A stretch of 64,000 nucleotides of DNA from an uncultured Saprospirales bacterium (GTDB taxonomy: Bacteria > Bacteroidota > Bacteroidia > Chitinophagales > JADIYW01). Under the pieces are notes generated by a model that did not search any database, had not been told where the DNA came from, and saw only the letters and a program-made list of their open reading frames with translations. Below, in pieces: positions 16,458-26,338 of this stretch (positions are counted from its first letter, which is position 1; each line of letters begins with the position of its first letter). The position numbers and the translations under genes are program-made. The stretch lies in NCBI GenBank assembly GCA_938008535.1, contig CALLKF010000006.1, positions 1 through 64,000 on the forward strand, written 5' to 3'.

Positions 16458-18134
16458 ATGTTGCAGAAAATAAAGAATGCTATACCTTATTTGTTCAATC
16501 CAGATGATGAAGTTTCTACGCCAACATCAGTAATTACTTATGTTGCAGGTGCTTTTATTTTATTGTGTTGCGGTTTAAAATTGTTTTCTGGTTTAGAAAA
16601 TAAAATGGATATTCAGTTCGCTGACGAAGCTGCTTACATTCGTTTTGGATTAGACTTATACGGAAAACTCAACAGAGATTGGGGTCCGTTGTATGCCATT
16701 TGGTACAAATTATTATCCTATATAAATAGCGACACAATTGCCTTGTATTATCTAAATTATAAAATTACAGGCATTGCCATTTCTATTTTATTATACCTTT
16801 TTTTAATACGCATTAAAACGAAGACGTTGCTTGCATTTTTAGTTGCATATTGCATATTAATAAGCGCTACCAATGTTTCTGTGTGGCCACGAATTTCAAA
16901 TTTTTGCATTATTCTATGTTTAATTTCTTTGCTCTGTATTTCATTTATAAAAAACAATATTTACAAATTCTCGGTATTTGCAATCACTTGTTTATTATGT
17001 TCATACGCAAGGCCAGAGTTTTATATTTCATTTTTACTTGCTGCAATTGCAACATTCATTTGCATCTTTATTAATAGAAAAAAATTAGTAAAGATTGATG
17101 CGATACTACTCGTCAGTTTGGCAGTAATTACTATATTTTTGCATTTATTTTTTCGTTTTCCTTCTAATAATTTTTTTGGTTATAACCGTGGTGTTGCAGC
17201 TTTTTATCAGCATTATGCTTTTAATTTTAAATGGCGTACTGGTGCGCAAATTGATGCGTGGTTATATTGGGAAGAAATTTGTAAAAAAACATTCGGCGAT
17301 TGCAATTCCATGTGGTGCGTGATAAAAACACAACCGGCAATTTTTATTAGTAATACGCTGTTTAATATCAAAAATTATTTTTTATTTAGTTTAGCAAGTA
17401 TAACTTCTTATTTTTTACCAATTGATTTAATTCATTACAAAAAAGCACAAACTGGGTTATTACTTTTCTTTGTTGGTATTGTTTTATTTTTAGTTATTAA
17501 AAAGAAATATCGAACGTTATTTATCGAACAAATTTCAGCAATAAGATTTTATGTTTTAGTATTAGCATTTTTCGTATTTCCATCTGTGTTGTCTTGCGTT
17601 TTTGTTTTTCCACGACAACATTATATTTTACTACAGATGCTATTTTTCGTGGTTGTAATTGTTGCCATTTTAAATTCGAATTTTGAAAAAATAAATTCCA
17701 AATCATTTTACTTTTTACCAATTGGTGTTGCTTTATTCTTTTTAACGCCAAATATTAATAGCTATAATTTTTTAAAAGTAAATACCAGTGCAAACAATCT
17801 TTGTAATAAAGAATTGACGAATTATTTAGCTAAGAATTACGCAACAAAAGAGCACACTATTTTTACGAATATGCCATTTGTTCGAGGAATGTTGCCGCTT
17901 AATTTTAAAGAAGTAAACACTATTTTCGATAAAAAGAAAAATACACCATTTACACATTATTTAGATTCTGCAAAAATTGATATAGTGATTTTTAATCCAA
18001 CACTTATAAGAGATCCGCATATTACAACAGACTCTACATGGTTGAATTTTTATCAGGATTTTGAAAAATATCATTTTAAAAAAGTGCAATACAACAGTTG
18101 CGAAACGTATTTGTTAGTTAAACAAGCTGAATAA
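16458..18134 (+). CDS. GT-C-like multipass membrane protein, copy 2
   Basis: 558 residues, paralogous to the preceding protein along its whole length. Shared blocks are QFADEAAYIRFGLDLYG with the Asp-Glu pair, RDWGPLYAIWYKLLSYIN, YARPEF, FPRQHYILLQM and the C-terminal NSCETYLLVK. There is no gap between the two genes, so they look like a tandem duplication within one transcript. It overlaps the convergent thiE gene by 17 bases at the 3' end. A polyprenyl-linked sugar transferase is the best guess from the DE motif and topology; the donor and acceptor are unknown. Confidence 0.65.
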   Translation: MLQKIKNAIPYLFNPDDEVSTPTSVITYVAGAFILLCCGLKLFSGLENKMDIQFADEAAYIRFGLDLYGKLNRDWGPLYAIWYKLLSYINSDTIALYYLNYKITGIAISILLYLFLIRIKTKTLLAFLVAYCILISATNVSVWPRISNFCIILCLISLLCISFIKNNIYKFSVFAITCLLCSYARPEFYISFLLAAIATFICIFINRKKLVKIDAILLVSLAVITIFLHLFFRFPSNNFFGYNRGVAAFYQHYAFNFKWRTGAQIDAWLYWEEICKKTFGDCNSMWCVIKTQPAIFISNTLFNIKNYFLFSLASITSYFLPIDLIHYKKAQTGLLLFFVGIVLFLVIKKKYRTLFIEQISAIRFYVLVLAFFVFPSVLSCVFVFPRQHYILLQMLFFVVVIVAILNSNFEKINSKSFYFLPIGVALFFLTPNINSYNFLKVNTSANNLCNKELTNYLAKNYATKEHTIFTNMPFVRGMLPLNFKEVNTIFDKKKNTPFTHYLDSAKIDIVIFNPTLIRDPHITTDSTWLNFYQDFEKYHFKKVQYNSCETYLLVKQAE

Positions 18135-18729
18135 ACTCTTTTATGGTTTTTTCTTTTTCCTTAGATAAATTAATCGCTGAAGAAACTGCAATGCCGTAAA
18201 ATCCAAGATTTATTAATGGCAAAACATCATCTGTTGTAATACCACCAATAGCAATTAAGGGTATTTTATTTTGATAATAATCTAAAACATTCTTATAACC
18301 ATCTATGCCTAAAGTTGCACTCAAATTGCTTTTTGTTTTTGTAAATTTATATGGACCAAGTCCAATATAATTAACACCATCTTTTTCTAATTGCAATATA
18401 TCTTTTAAGGTATTTGCTGTTCCGCCAATTATTTTATTATTGCCTAAATTTTTTCGAGCTTCTATAATTGACAGATCATTTTTACCAAGATGCACACCAT
18501 CAGCATTTATTGCTTTGCAAATTTCTACATTATCATTTATAATTAATGTAGTTTGGAATTGATTGCAAATAGATTTTACATCTTTTGCAATTTGATACCA
18601 ATCGTCAAATGATTGATTTTTTACACGTAATTGAACCCAACGAATGCCATTTTTACAAGCTATTTCAGCTAATTCTTGATGAGAAATATTATGTACATCT
18701 TGTGTTAAATAATGCAGTCTTGAAAGCAT
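18118..18729 (-). CDS. thiE: Thiamine-phosphate synthase
   Basis: 204 residues from the ATG at 18729; a longer frame to 18780 would run into the divergent antitoxin promoter. It joins the pyrimidine and thiazole moieties to make thiamine phosphate. Visible signatures are IRWVQLRVKNQS (Arg/Lys of the active site), TLIINDNVEICKAINADGVHLG (the substrate-binding Asn-Asp and Gly-Val-His), and GLGPYKFTKTK followed by IAIGGIT. It is the last of the thiamin genes on this strand but separated from thiD by a toxin-antitoxin pair, so it probably uses its own promoter. Confidence 0.93.
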   Translation of the reverse strand: MLSRLHYLTQDVHNISHQELAEIACKNGIRWVQLRVKNQSFDDWYQIAKDVKSICNQFQTTLIINDNVEICKAINADGVHLGKNDLSIIEARKNLGNNKIIGGTANTLKDILQLEKDGVNYIGLGPYKFTKTKSNLSATLGIDGYKNVLDYYQNKIPLIAIGGITTDDVLPLINLGFYGIAVSSAINLSKEKEKTIKEFIQLV

Positions 18730-18763
18730 CTTTAAAAATAAATAAAAAAAAATGGACAAAAGT

Positions 18764-18795
18764 CTTGATAATTCAGACAAATGTATTTATCTTTG
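18764..18795 (+). promoter_or_regulatory. Promoter of the antitoxin-toxin operon
   Basis: A CTTG -33-like box (18764-18767), 20-base spacer and an exact TATCTTTG -7 box (18788-18795). The ATG at 18812 lies 16 bases further on. Its placement makes a start at 18752 unlikely. Confidence 0.65.
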
Positions 18796-18811
18796 TTTAA
18801 ATGAAACTGCT

Positions 18812-19255
18812 ATGCAAAAAGAAATTAAACATAAATCATATGCTATAAAAGAAAAACCCATCTCTTTTCTTTCTGATGAATTTATAGAATACAATGTTAT
18901 TGAGCAATCAGAAAGCGGTGTTTCTATAAATTACTTAAATAAAATTTCTTCTAAATTCGATATAAATACTTCTGAATGGTCAGATATTATGGGTATTTCT
19001 ACTAAATCTATTCAACGATATCAACAACAAGAAAATACACTTTCTGCCACACAAACAGAATTTGTTTTGAAGATTGAGCAACTATATAATATTGGAAATG
19101 AAGTCTTTGGTAGCATTGAAAGCTTCAAACAATGGATGCATAAACCAGCGTATGGTTTAGGAAATAAGATTCCATCAAAAATATTAACTACGATTAGCGG
19201 AATTAATTTAGTTATTAATCAATTGATGCGCATTGCGCACGGAGTTTTAGCGTAG
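18812..19255 (+). CDS. Antitoxin of the Xre/MbcA/ParS (DUF2384) type
   Basis: 147 residues from the ATG at 18812, chosen because of the promoter just upstream. The middle has an Xre-like helix-turn-helix (WSDIMGISTKSIQRYQQQ). The C-terminal half is the toxin-binding DUF2384 domain, with IGNEVFGSIESFKQWMHKP and then LGNKIPSKILTTISGINLV. Such proteins bind and inhibit a RES-domain toxin and repress their own operon. The toxin gene follows after one base. The pair lies against the direction of the flanking thiamin genes. Confidence 0.9.
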   Translation: MQKEIKHKSYAIKEKPISFLSDEFIEYNVIEQSESGVSINYLNKISSKFDINTSEWSDIMGISTKSIQRYQQQENTLSATQTEFVLKIEQLYNIGNEVFGSIESFKQWMHKPAYGLGNKIPSKILTTISGINLVINQLMRIAHGVLA

Positions 19256-19256
19256 T

Positions 19257-19703
19257 ATGTTAGTTTATAGAATTGTACTGGAAAAATACGCATCACTTTA
19301 CGCATCAGGTGTTGAAGGTAGATGGAATAGTAGTGGTGCAAAAGTACTTTACACTGCATCTTCAAGAGCGTTGGCATGCTTGGAAAATGTGGTGCATAGA
19401 AGTGGTGAAGGTTTAAATGATTTGTTTAGAACTTTAGTTATTGATATTCCAAGTTCTGAAAGAATAGAAAAAATTACACCAAAAGATTTACCTAAAAATT
19501 GGCAACAGTTTAATATGGAACATATTTGCAGACAAATTGGTGATGATTGGTTTTATAGACAAGAAAGTTTAGTGTTACAAGTGCCAAGCATTATTATTCC
19601 AAATGAATTTAATTACATTATCAATGCACAACATAAGAATTTTAAGAAAGTAAAATTGAAATCAATTGAGCCCTTTATTTTTGATACTAGAATCAAACAA
19701 TAA
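19257..19703 (+). CDS. RES-domain toxin (NAD-consuming type)
   Basis: 148 residues, the usual size. RES proteins are named for conserved Arg, Glu and Ser. Visible here are the N-terminal VYRIV with GVEGRWNSSG, the ALACLENVVH stretch with the Glu, and LQVPSIIIP with the Ser. Characterised homologues (for example the ParT/MbcT/Xre-RES families) degrade NAD+ or ADP-ribosylate a target, stopping growth. It is preceded by its cognate antitoxin at one-base spacing. Its stop overlaps the convergent thiD gene by 11 bases. Family call is strong; the target reaction is by homology. Confidence 0.9.
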   Translation: MLVYRIVLEKYASLYASGVEGRWNSSGAKVLYTASSRALACLENVVHRSGEGLNDLFRTLVIDIPSSERIEKITPKDLPKNWQQFNMEHICRQIGDDWFYRQESLVLQVPSIIIPNEFNYIINAQHKNFKKVKLKSIEPFIFDTRIKQ

Positions 19704-20448
19704 CATGGTTTCCTAATTTTGTTTCATTGCTGATTAAAAACTGATAAGTGTATTCTTTCGCTAATTCACAAGCATGATATAATGTATTGCCTTGTGCTAA
19801 ATAGCCAGTAATTGCTGATGATAACACGCAACCACTTCCATGTTTTTCTAGTGTGGTAATTTTTGTTGGATGAAAAATATCTATGCTGTCTTCAATAAAT
19901 AAAATATCCGTTGCTGGTGTTTCGATGTTGTGTCCACCTTTAAGATATACGGAACAATATTGCGCTAATTTTTCTGCACCAATGATTGGATCTTTTTCAT
20001 TCGACAATGGCTGAATTTCATTCCAGTTTGGTGTAATTAAGTAAATATTTTTCAAGATATACTTTAACTGTTTTTTTGGAATTTTTTGGTGAAAATCAAA
20101 ACCAGCACTTGCGCGTAAAATCGGATCCCAAATTATTTTTATAGTTGGATTGTGCGCTTTCAATAATTCAATGATTGCTGATAAAGTTTTAAAGTCTTCG
20201 ATTAAACCAACTTTGACAAACTCTATTTTATGTAATTCCAAGATTGGATAAATTTGATTTTTGATTTGCTTAATAGACAACCATTTTACATCACCAAATT
20301 TATTTTCGTTTTGATAAGTGATACTGGTAGTTACGGCGAATCCATAAGCACCTATATTTTCGAATGTCTTTACATCAGCCAAAACACCAGCACCTGCTGA
20401 TGGATCGAAGCCAGCTATGGTTAAAACGTTTGGTCTTTTATTAGTCAT
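19693..20448 (-). CDS. thiD: Hydroxymethylpyrimidine / phosphomethylpyrimidine kinase
   Basis: 251 residues, typical of ThiD. It phosphorylates HMP and HMP-phosphate to give HMP-PP for thiamine phosphate synthase. Motifs are TIAGFDPSAGAGVLADVKTF at the N-terminus, the central WDPILRASAG, and the anion-hole/catalytic segment HGSGCVLSSAITGYLAQG. Twenty bases separate it from the TenI-like gene upstream, in line with one operon from the riboswitch. Downstream the RES toxin gene converges on it. Confidence 0.94.
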   Translation of the reverse strand: MTNKRPNVLTIAGFDPSAGAGVLADVKTFENIGAYGFAVTTSITYQNENKFGDVKWLSIKQIKNQIYPILELHKIEFVKVGLIEDFKTLSAIIELLKAHNPTIKIIWDPILRASAGFDFHQKIPKKQLKYILKNIYLITPNWNEIQPLSNEKDPIIGAEKLAQYCSVYLKGGHNIETPATDILFIEDSIDIFHPTKITTLEKHGSGCVLSSAITGYLAQGNTLYHACELAKEYTYQFLISNETKLGNHVIV

Positions 20449-20468
20449 TGGTGATTGGTTAATTGTAA

Positions 20469-21113
20469 TTAGTTATAAGATTTTATTTTTTCTAAGATTT
20501 GATTGAAATTATTTACAGCATTTTCAGGTTCACTCCAAAGTGCACCCAACAATCCAATGCCATCAAAATTCAGTTTTATTATTTCATCAATTTTATTTTC
20601 ATCAACACCACCAACTGCAAAAATTTGAGATTTGAGACTTGAGATTTGAGATTTAATTCTGAAATCTGAAATCATAATTCTTAATTCTTCCATATTCCAA
20701 TCATAACTATAATTTTCTTTTGAAATACTAGGAAATATTGGTGATACGATGATGTGATTAAATTTATCAGTATACTTTTTTAATTCTTCGATATCATGTG
20801 CTGTTACGGAAGATATCTTGTTTGTTTCGTTTAACCAAGCCAGAATTTTCTCATTATACAGTTCATTCTTTTGTACAATATCGCGTGTAAAATGATAACC
20901 ACCTAAATCGAACTCTTTAGTAATAATTAATGAAGTAGAAATGCATTGTTTCCAATATTGCTCAGGAATCGTTTCTACAAAATCTACCAAAGAATAATCA
21001 TCTAATTCCGGTTTATAGATGTATAAATAATTAGCACCATTATCTAATAATTGTGAAATAATTTCCACTTCGTTTTCGATGTTATTCGCTGGAGTATAGA
21101 CGATAGTTTGCAT
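20469..21113 (-). CDS. TenI/ThiE-like protein with repeat-derived insertion
   Basis: 214 residues from the ATG at 21113 (a GTG lies nine bases upstream). The TIM-barrel pattern of ThiE/TenI is seen in LGGYHFTRD (equivalent to GVHLG), IVSPIFPSISKENY, and FAVGGVDENKIDEIIKLNFDGIGLLGALW. The ThiE substrate-binding residues (VQLRxK and the IINDN block) are not conserved, so it is more like a TenI regulator/tautomerase-type homologue than a second thiE. Between the last two blocks is an odd Ser/Lys/Gln-rich stretch (FRIKSQISSLKSQIF) that comes from a simple repeat at 20622-20680. Position in the thiamin operon supports a related job. Confidence 0.72.
   Translation of the reverse strand: MQTIVYTPANNIENEVEIISQLLDNGANYLYIYKPELDDYSLVDFVETIPEQYWKQCISTSLIITKEFDLGGYHFTRDIVQKNELYNEKILAWLNETNKISSVTAHDIEELKKYTDKFNHIIVSPIFPSISKENYSYDWNMEELRIMISDFRIKSQISSLKSQIFAVGGVDENKIDEIIKLNFDGIGLLGALWSEPENAVNNFNQILEKIKSYN
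20622..20680. repeat. Short degenerate tandem repeat inside the TenI-like gene
   Basis: Bases read TTTGAGATTTGAGACTTGAG and similar, with a 7- to 8-base period of T/G/A units, then CTGAAATCTGAAATC. It is in frame and encodes a Ser-Gln-Lys-Ile rich loop. Sequences like this are usually intergenic in Bacteroidota. Confidence 0.7.
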
Positions 21114-21134
21114 AATAAACACTTTCCAAAATAA

Positions 21135-22166
21135 TTAATTTTTTGCTTTCATTTTCAAAAACTCCAATGGTTTTTTTGTTTGATAGTTAATGATATCAGC
21201 ACTATTTTCTGGAATTTGATAAAATTCTAAGTAATCAGCACTTAATTTTCCTTTCCAATAATCTTCTCCAATTTTTGCATTTGGCGCAGTTGTTTCTGCA
21301 ATAAAATATTCAACACCATTAATAGGAATCTTAGATGTATTTTTTGTTTGAAAATTTCCAGCAACACCTATACAAACATGTTTATCATAATATAAAATAC
21401 ACCACTTTGCTTTTATCTGCTGCAATAAAGACGCGTATAAAATCGTCTTACCACTGCAGTCGCTGTTGCGAGTAAATAAGATTTCATCTGGTCGCTTGAT
21501 AGTTTCACTACCACTGGTTGCTTCTGCATTGCTATATTCAATTTCATTGGTTACAAAATCCAATAATTTTTGAGCGTTTATTTCTACTGATTTTGTTTTG
21601 TCTGTTATTTGATTTACCAAATCACTTAATGAAGGTTCACCTTTTACAGCTACTGCTACGCCATGGCTAATCATGGTTTGTCCATTTGGTGTAACAGCAA
21701 ACGCACCACCACGCAAATTGCTTTTCATCGTAACAAAATCTACCATTTGCGGAATCGTGATGCGATAAGTAGCATTATTGTATTTTGTTTCGATTACTTT
21801 ATTGGTATCAATTTTAAGATTGATAACATTCATTTCAAAGACTGTTTTAGTATCTAATTGCGATTTAGTTTCATTTGGTTGTTTAATGATGATACTGTCT
21901 TTATTAATTGCCAATTTGCTAAATACATCGTTTAATTTATCTTTATCACAACTAAAAATAATTTTCTTTGTATCCATATAAAACATTTCCAGATTTGCCA
22001 CGGCACCTGTTAATTTATACAACAAGCTATCGCCAGTAAAATCAGGTTGTGCAATTAAATTTGCTGCTTGGTATTGATAGTCTTCGTAGGTGAGTGGCTT
22101 TTCTTTTTCTTTATTGTTGCAGGAAGCAAATAATAAAATAAGAGAAGCATAAAAAATGTATTTCAT
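21135..22166 (-). CDS. Lipoprotein with transglutaminase-like Cys protease fold
   Basis: 343 residues. A lipoprotein signal (FYASLILLFASCNN, Cys near 16) puts it at the envelope. The C-terminal third has a transglutaminase-like core: Cys237 in NSDCSGKTILYASLLQQ, a His in YYDKHVCIGVAG and an acidic residue in YFIAETTAPNAKIG. The N-terminal part is of unknown fold. Transglutaminase-like domains act as peptidases or cross-linkers. It lies inside the thiamin operon between thiC and the TenI-like gene with short gaps, but nothing in it suggests a thiamin role. It could be a passenger. Confidence 0.7.
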   Translation of the reverse strand: MKYIFYASLILLFASCNNKEKEKPLTYEDYQYQAANLIAQPDFTGDSLLYKLTGAVANLEMFYMDTKKIIFSCDKDKLNDVFSKLAINKDSIIIKQPNETKSQLDTKTVFEMNVINLKIDTNKVIETKYNNATYRITIPQMVDFVTMKSNLRGGAFAVTPNGQTMISHGVAVAVKGEPSLSDLVNQITDKTKSVEINAQKLLDFVTNEIEYSNAEATSGSETIKRPDEILFTRNSDCSGKTILYASLLQQIKAKWCILYYDKHVCIGVAGNFQTKNTSKIPINGVEYFIAETTAPNAKIGEDYWKGKLSADYLEFYQIPENSADIINYQTKKPLEFLKMKAKN

Positions 22167-22177
22167 ATCGGTATCTA

Positions 22178-22969
22178 TTAATTAGTCACTAAATATTCAT
22201 GTGATACTGCATGCTGCTCTTTTGCCCAAAGATAAAATTGCCCTGCTTTGATTTGTACCATATACAAAGAAAGTAATAAAAAAACGCCTGTTATCGCGAA
22301 GCTTGTATAATAAGAAACAAAAAACACCACTACTAATGATAACATATACACACCAAGTTTAGTACGTATAATATCTGAATGCATTTTCATATTAGAATAC
22401 ATATTTTTTAAGGATCTAAATGGATTAACATTTTCCAATACAATGCCTGGTGTAATTAGAAATAATAGAAAGGCAAAAAGGAGTGATACTAAAAGTATAA
22501 TATTAATCAGTTTACTTATGGCACTACCGCCAATTGCACCTCTTGATAAACCAGATAGAAAAGCAAAAAATAAAAGTATAAAAACAAAAAATAGTTGACC
22601 TAATAGCCAAATGAACATAAACGGTATTAATACAAAAAATTTCCAACCAATAGCTTTGAAGAATGTTTTTATTATACTTACTTCTTCCAGATTGTGATAT
22701 TGTTTTAATAGATTAAGCGCCCAAAGGTTAATTATAACTATTACAGGACAAAGCATTAAACTAAATAGGAAAGTTCCTTTTAATGTTCCAAATAAAAAAT
22801 CCACAAAAGAATCTGTTCCAATACCATTAAATATAGATGCAGTCTTATTATAAATACCTGCCAGAGCAATTACAAAAAATATAAATGGAATGAACAATTT
22901 AGATTGGTATTTGAATAGATATGCTGTTTTATCAAAAAATAATTTTAGTTCATCAATAATTTTCGTCAT
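22178..22969 (-). CDS. Six-helix integral membrane protein of unknown function
   Basis: 263 residues, about six long hydrophobic helices (for example PFIFFVIALAGIY, LFFVFILLFFAFLSGL, LLVSLLFAFLLFLITPG). The internal motif ITPGIVLENVNPFRSLKNMY resembles the 'PxVxLEN' turn seen in various DUF membrane proteins of Bacteroidota, but I cannot name the family. It starts 17 bases downstream of the thiC stop and ends 11 bases before the transglutaminase-like lipoprotein, so it is part of the riboswitch-controlled transcript. A thiamin-related transporter is possible by context only. Confidence 0.6.
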   Translation of the reverse strand: MTKIIDELKLFFDKTAYLFKYQSKLFIPFIFFVIALAGIYNKTASIFNGIGTDSFVDFLFGTLKGTFLFSLMLCPVIVIINLWALNLLKQYHNLEEVSIIKTFFKAIGWKFFVLIPFMFIWLLGQLFFVFILLFFAFLSGLSRGAIGGSAISKLINIILLVSLLFAFLLFLITPGIVLENVNPFRSLKNMYSNMKMHSDIIRTKLGVYMLSLVVVFFVSYYTSFAITGVFLLLSLYMVQIKAGQFYLWAKEQHAVSHEYLVTN

Positions 22970-22986
22970 GTAATTCTGTTTTGCTT

Positions 22987-24855
<1,869 letters not shown>

Positions 24856-24903
24856 TTAGTATTAAGTAGTGAGTAATGAGTATTAAGTATTTTATTTTGG
24901 AAA

Positions 24904-25326
24904 TTATTTTTTTCGTTTCTTTTTATTTTTAGAAGTTGATGCATCGTTTTTTGTGCGTATCAGCAATAAATTATTTTTAGTATTAAAATCTGTATTTTTT
25001 AAAAAATAAATTTCTTTAATGTACTCATAGCTATCATCAAAAAAAGAACCGTCATAACATTGACAATGACTATTCCAAAATTTTCCTGTTACTGGATCTC
25101 TACTGTTACTAAGATTATTAATTGGAATTCCATCAATGACAATTAGCGGCATCGTTTTTTTAATTAAAAATTTATCTTCTATGCTCTTTAAAATTTCTTT
25201 TTTTCTATTTACCTGAACAGAGTCTAATATGACATTAGGTTCTTCAAAATAAAGCGTGTCTGATAATAAAACATTACTATACAATGCAAAACTAATAGTT
25301 AATATTATTGGAAAAATCTTTTTCAT
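24904..25326 (-). CDS. Small secreted protein of unknown function in the thiamin operon
   Basis: 140 residues from the ATG at 25326; an in-frame start at 25350 would add eight polar residues before the signal peptide. The N-terminus is a signal peptide (FPIILTISFALYSNVLLS). A segment reading MPLIVIDGIPINNLSN recalls the 'PLyVIDGvPi' turn of TonB-dependent receptor plug domains. Two Cys form a CQC pair (HCQCYDG). The C-terminus is very basic (NKKKRKK). It lies between thiS and thiC, within the riboswitch transcript. Nothing ties it to thiamin chemistry directly; a link to uptake at the outer membrane is a guess. Confidence 0.55.
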   Translation of the reverse strand: MKKIFPIILTISFALYSNVLLSDTLYFEEPNVILDSVQVNRKKEILKSIEDKFLIKKTMPLIVIDGIPINNLSNSRDPVTGKFWNSHCQCYDGSFFDDSYEYIKEIYFLKNTDFNTKNNLLLIRTKNDASTSKNKKKRKK

Positions 25327-25358
25327 TATTTCATTGCTAAATTGCTTCATTGTTTAAC

Positions 25359-25562
25359 CTAACCACCAGCCACTGCGCCGATAATAATGATCTTATCTTC
25401 ATCAAATAAAATGGTTTCGTTCCATTTAGCGCGCGGAATAATTTCTTCATTCAGCGCCAGCGCTATTCCTTTCTTTTCTTCCAGTTGTAAAGAATCCACC
25501 GCATTTTCTAAGGTAGTGTCTTCGTCAAAAGTATAAGCGTGATTGTTGATGGTAACTTGCAT
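25359..25562 (-). CDS. thiS: Sulfur carrier protein ThiS
   Basis: 67 residues, ubiquitin-like, ending with the required Gly-Gly (GAVAGG). The C-terminal Gly is adenylated and thiocarboxylated to donate sulfur for the thiazole ring. The core pattern MQVTINNHAYTF...LENAVDSL...GIALALNEEIIPRAKWN fits ThiS well. It is the first gene after the TPP riboswitch. The enzymes that use it (ThiF, ThiG, ThiH) are not in this window, so the thiazole branch must be encoded elsewhere or be incomplete. Confidence 0.95.
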   Translation of the reverse strand: MQVTINNHAYTFDEDTTLENAVDSLQLEEKKGIALALNEEIIPRAKWNETILFDEDKIIIIGAVAGG

Positions 25563-25607
25563 TTCAATTCTTTTAAATAAACTCTAAGAAATGCAAGACT
25601 GGCAAAA

Positions 25608-25686
25608 CTCGTTTCCTACGTTGGTGCTAACCAAATCAGGTTCAAAGGATATTTCTCAGCCAACTAAATGGCACTCCTAGAGTATT
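25608..25686 (-). promoter_or_regulatory. TPP riboswitch (THI element) controlling the thiS-thiC operon
   Basis: Read on the minus strand, the conserved blocks are all present and in order: CTAGGAGTGCC, GGCTGAGA, CCTTTGAACCTGAT and then CACCAACGTAGGAAA. These are the P2/J3-2, CTGAGA and ACCTGAT pyrimidine/pyrophosphate-binding elements of the thiamin aptamer. It ends about 50 bases upstream of thiS. Thiamin pyrophosphate binding should reduce expression. Whether the switch blocks transcription or translation cannot be read; no strong terminator hairpin is seen between it and thiS. Confidence 0.95.
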
Positions 25687-25721
25687 TCAAAATTAAGAAT
25701 TATAAATTATAAATGTTGAAT

Positions 25722-25754
25722 TTTGCTGTTATTATTTCAGGAATTGTATATTTG
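25722..25754 (+). promoter_or_regulatory. Housekeeping-type promoter of the ECF sigma gene
   Basis: TTTG (25722-25725), 21-base spacer, TATATTTG (25747-25754), both matching the Bacteroidota major sigma consensus. The ATG is 23 bases downstream. It differs from the CGTATA-type promoters further along. Confidence 0.65.
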
Positions 25755-25777
25755 ATTTCTAGTAAGAATTTTACCAA

Positions 25778-26338
25778 ATGCTAAATCCGAAAAACTGGAT
25801 AACTTTATACGCTGATTACCTGTTGAATTTCGCTTACTTTCGCGTGAGAAACAGAGAATTGGCGGAAGACCTGATACAGGAAACTTTTATTTCTGCGCTT
25901 AAATCTCAGCATACGTATAACGGCACCGCAAATGAGAAAACATGGCTGACTGCAATTCTTAAAAATAAAATTATAGATTATTACAGAAGCAGTTTGAACA
26001 AGCAAACTAAAATTACCGATTCCATTGACAATAATACCAACAACGATTTTTTTAATTCGGAAACTTCATTTCACTGGTTTGAGAAAAAGCAGCCGCAAGA
26101 CTGGAACAATACAGAAAGAAATATCGAAAGTGCTGAGTTTAATGCAGCCTTAGTAAATTGCATTCAAAAAATGCCTGTGAAATTAGCAGCCGTTTTTTCT
26201 TTGAAATACATGGATGACGAAGCCACGGAAACTATTTGTAAGGAAGTTGGTATTTCTTCGTCTAACTATTGGGTAATGATACACCGCGCGAAATTGCAAT
26301 TGCGTGAATGTTTAGAAAAAAACTGGTTTAAAGTATGA
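25778..26338 (+). CDS. ECF-type RNA polymerase sigma factor
   Basis: 186 residues. Region 2 has LAEDLIQETFISALKS (residues 28-43), the helix that melts and reads the -10 element. Region 4 is at the C-terminus (EVGISSSNYWVMIHRAKLQL), the -35-reading helix-turn-helix. The linker between them (residues 85-130) is longer than usual and rich in Asn/Asp. Its stop overlaps the start of a zinc-binding anti-sigma gene by four bases, so the two are coupled. Two identical unusual promoters lie downstream, which are the likely targets. Confidence 0.92.
   Translation: MLNPKNWITLYADYLLNFAYFRVRNRELAEDLIQETFISALKSQHTYNGTANEKTWLTAILKNKIIDYYRSSLNKQTKITDSIDNNTNNDFFNSETSFHWFEKKQPQDWNNTERNIESAEFNAALVNCIQKMPVKLAAVFSLKYMDDEATETICKEVGISSSNYWVMIHRAKLQLRECLEKNWFKV

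Noticed and set aside
20469..21113. Second functional thiE
   Set aside because: The Arg/Lys and Asn-Asp substrate motifs of ThiE are not kept, whereas thiE at 18118 has all of them.
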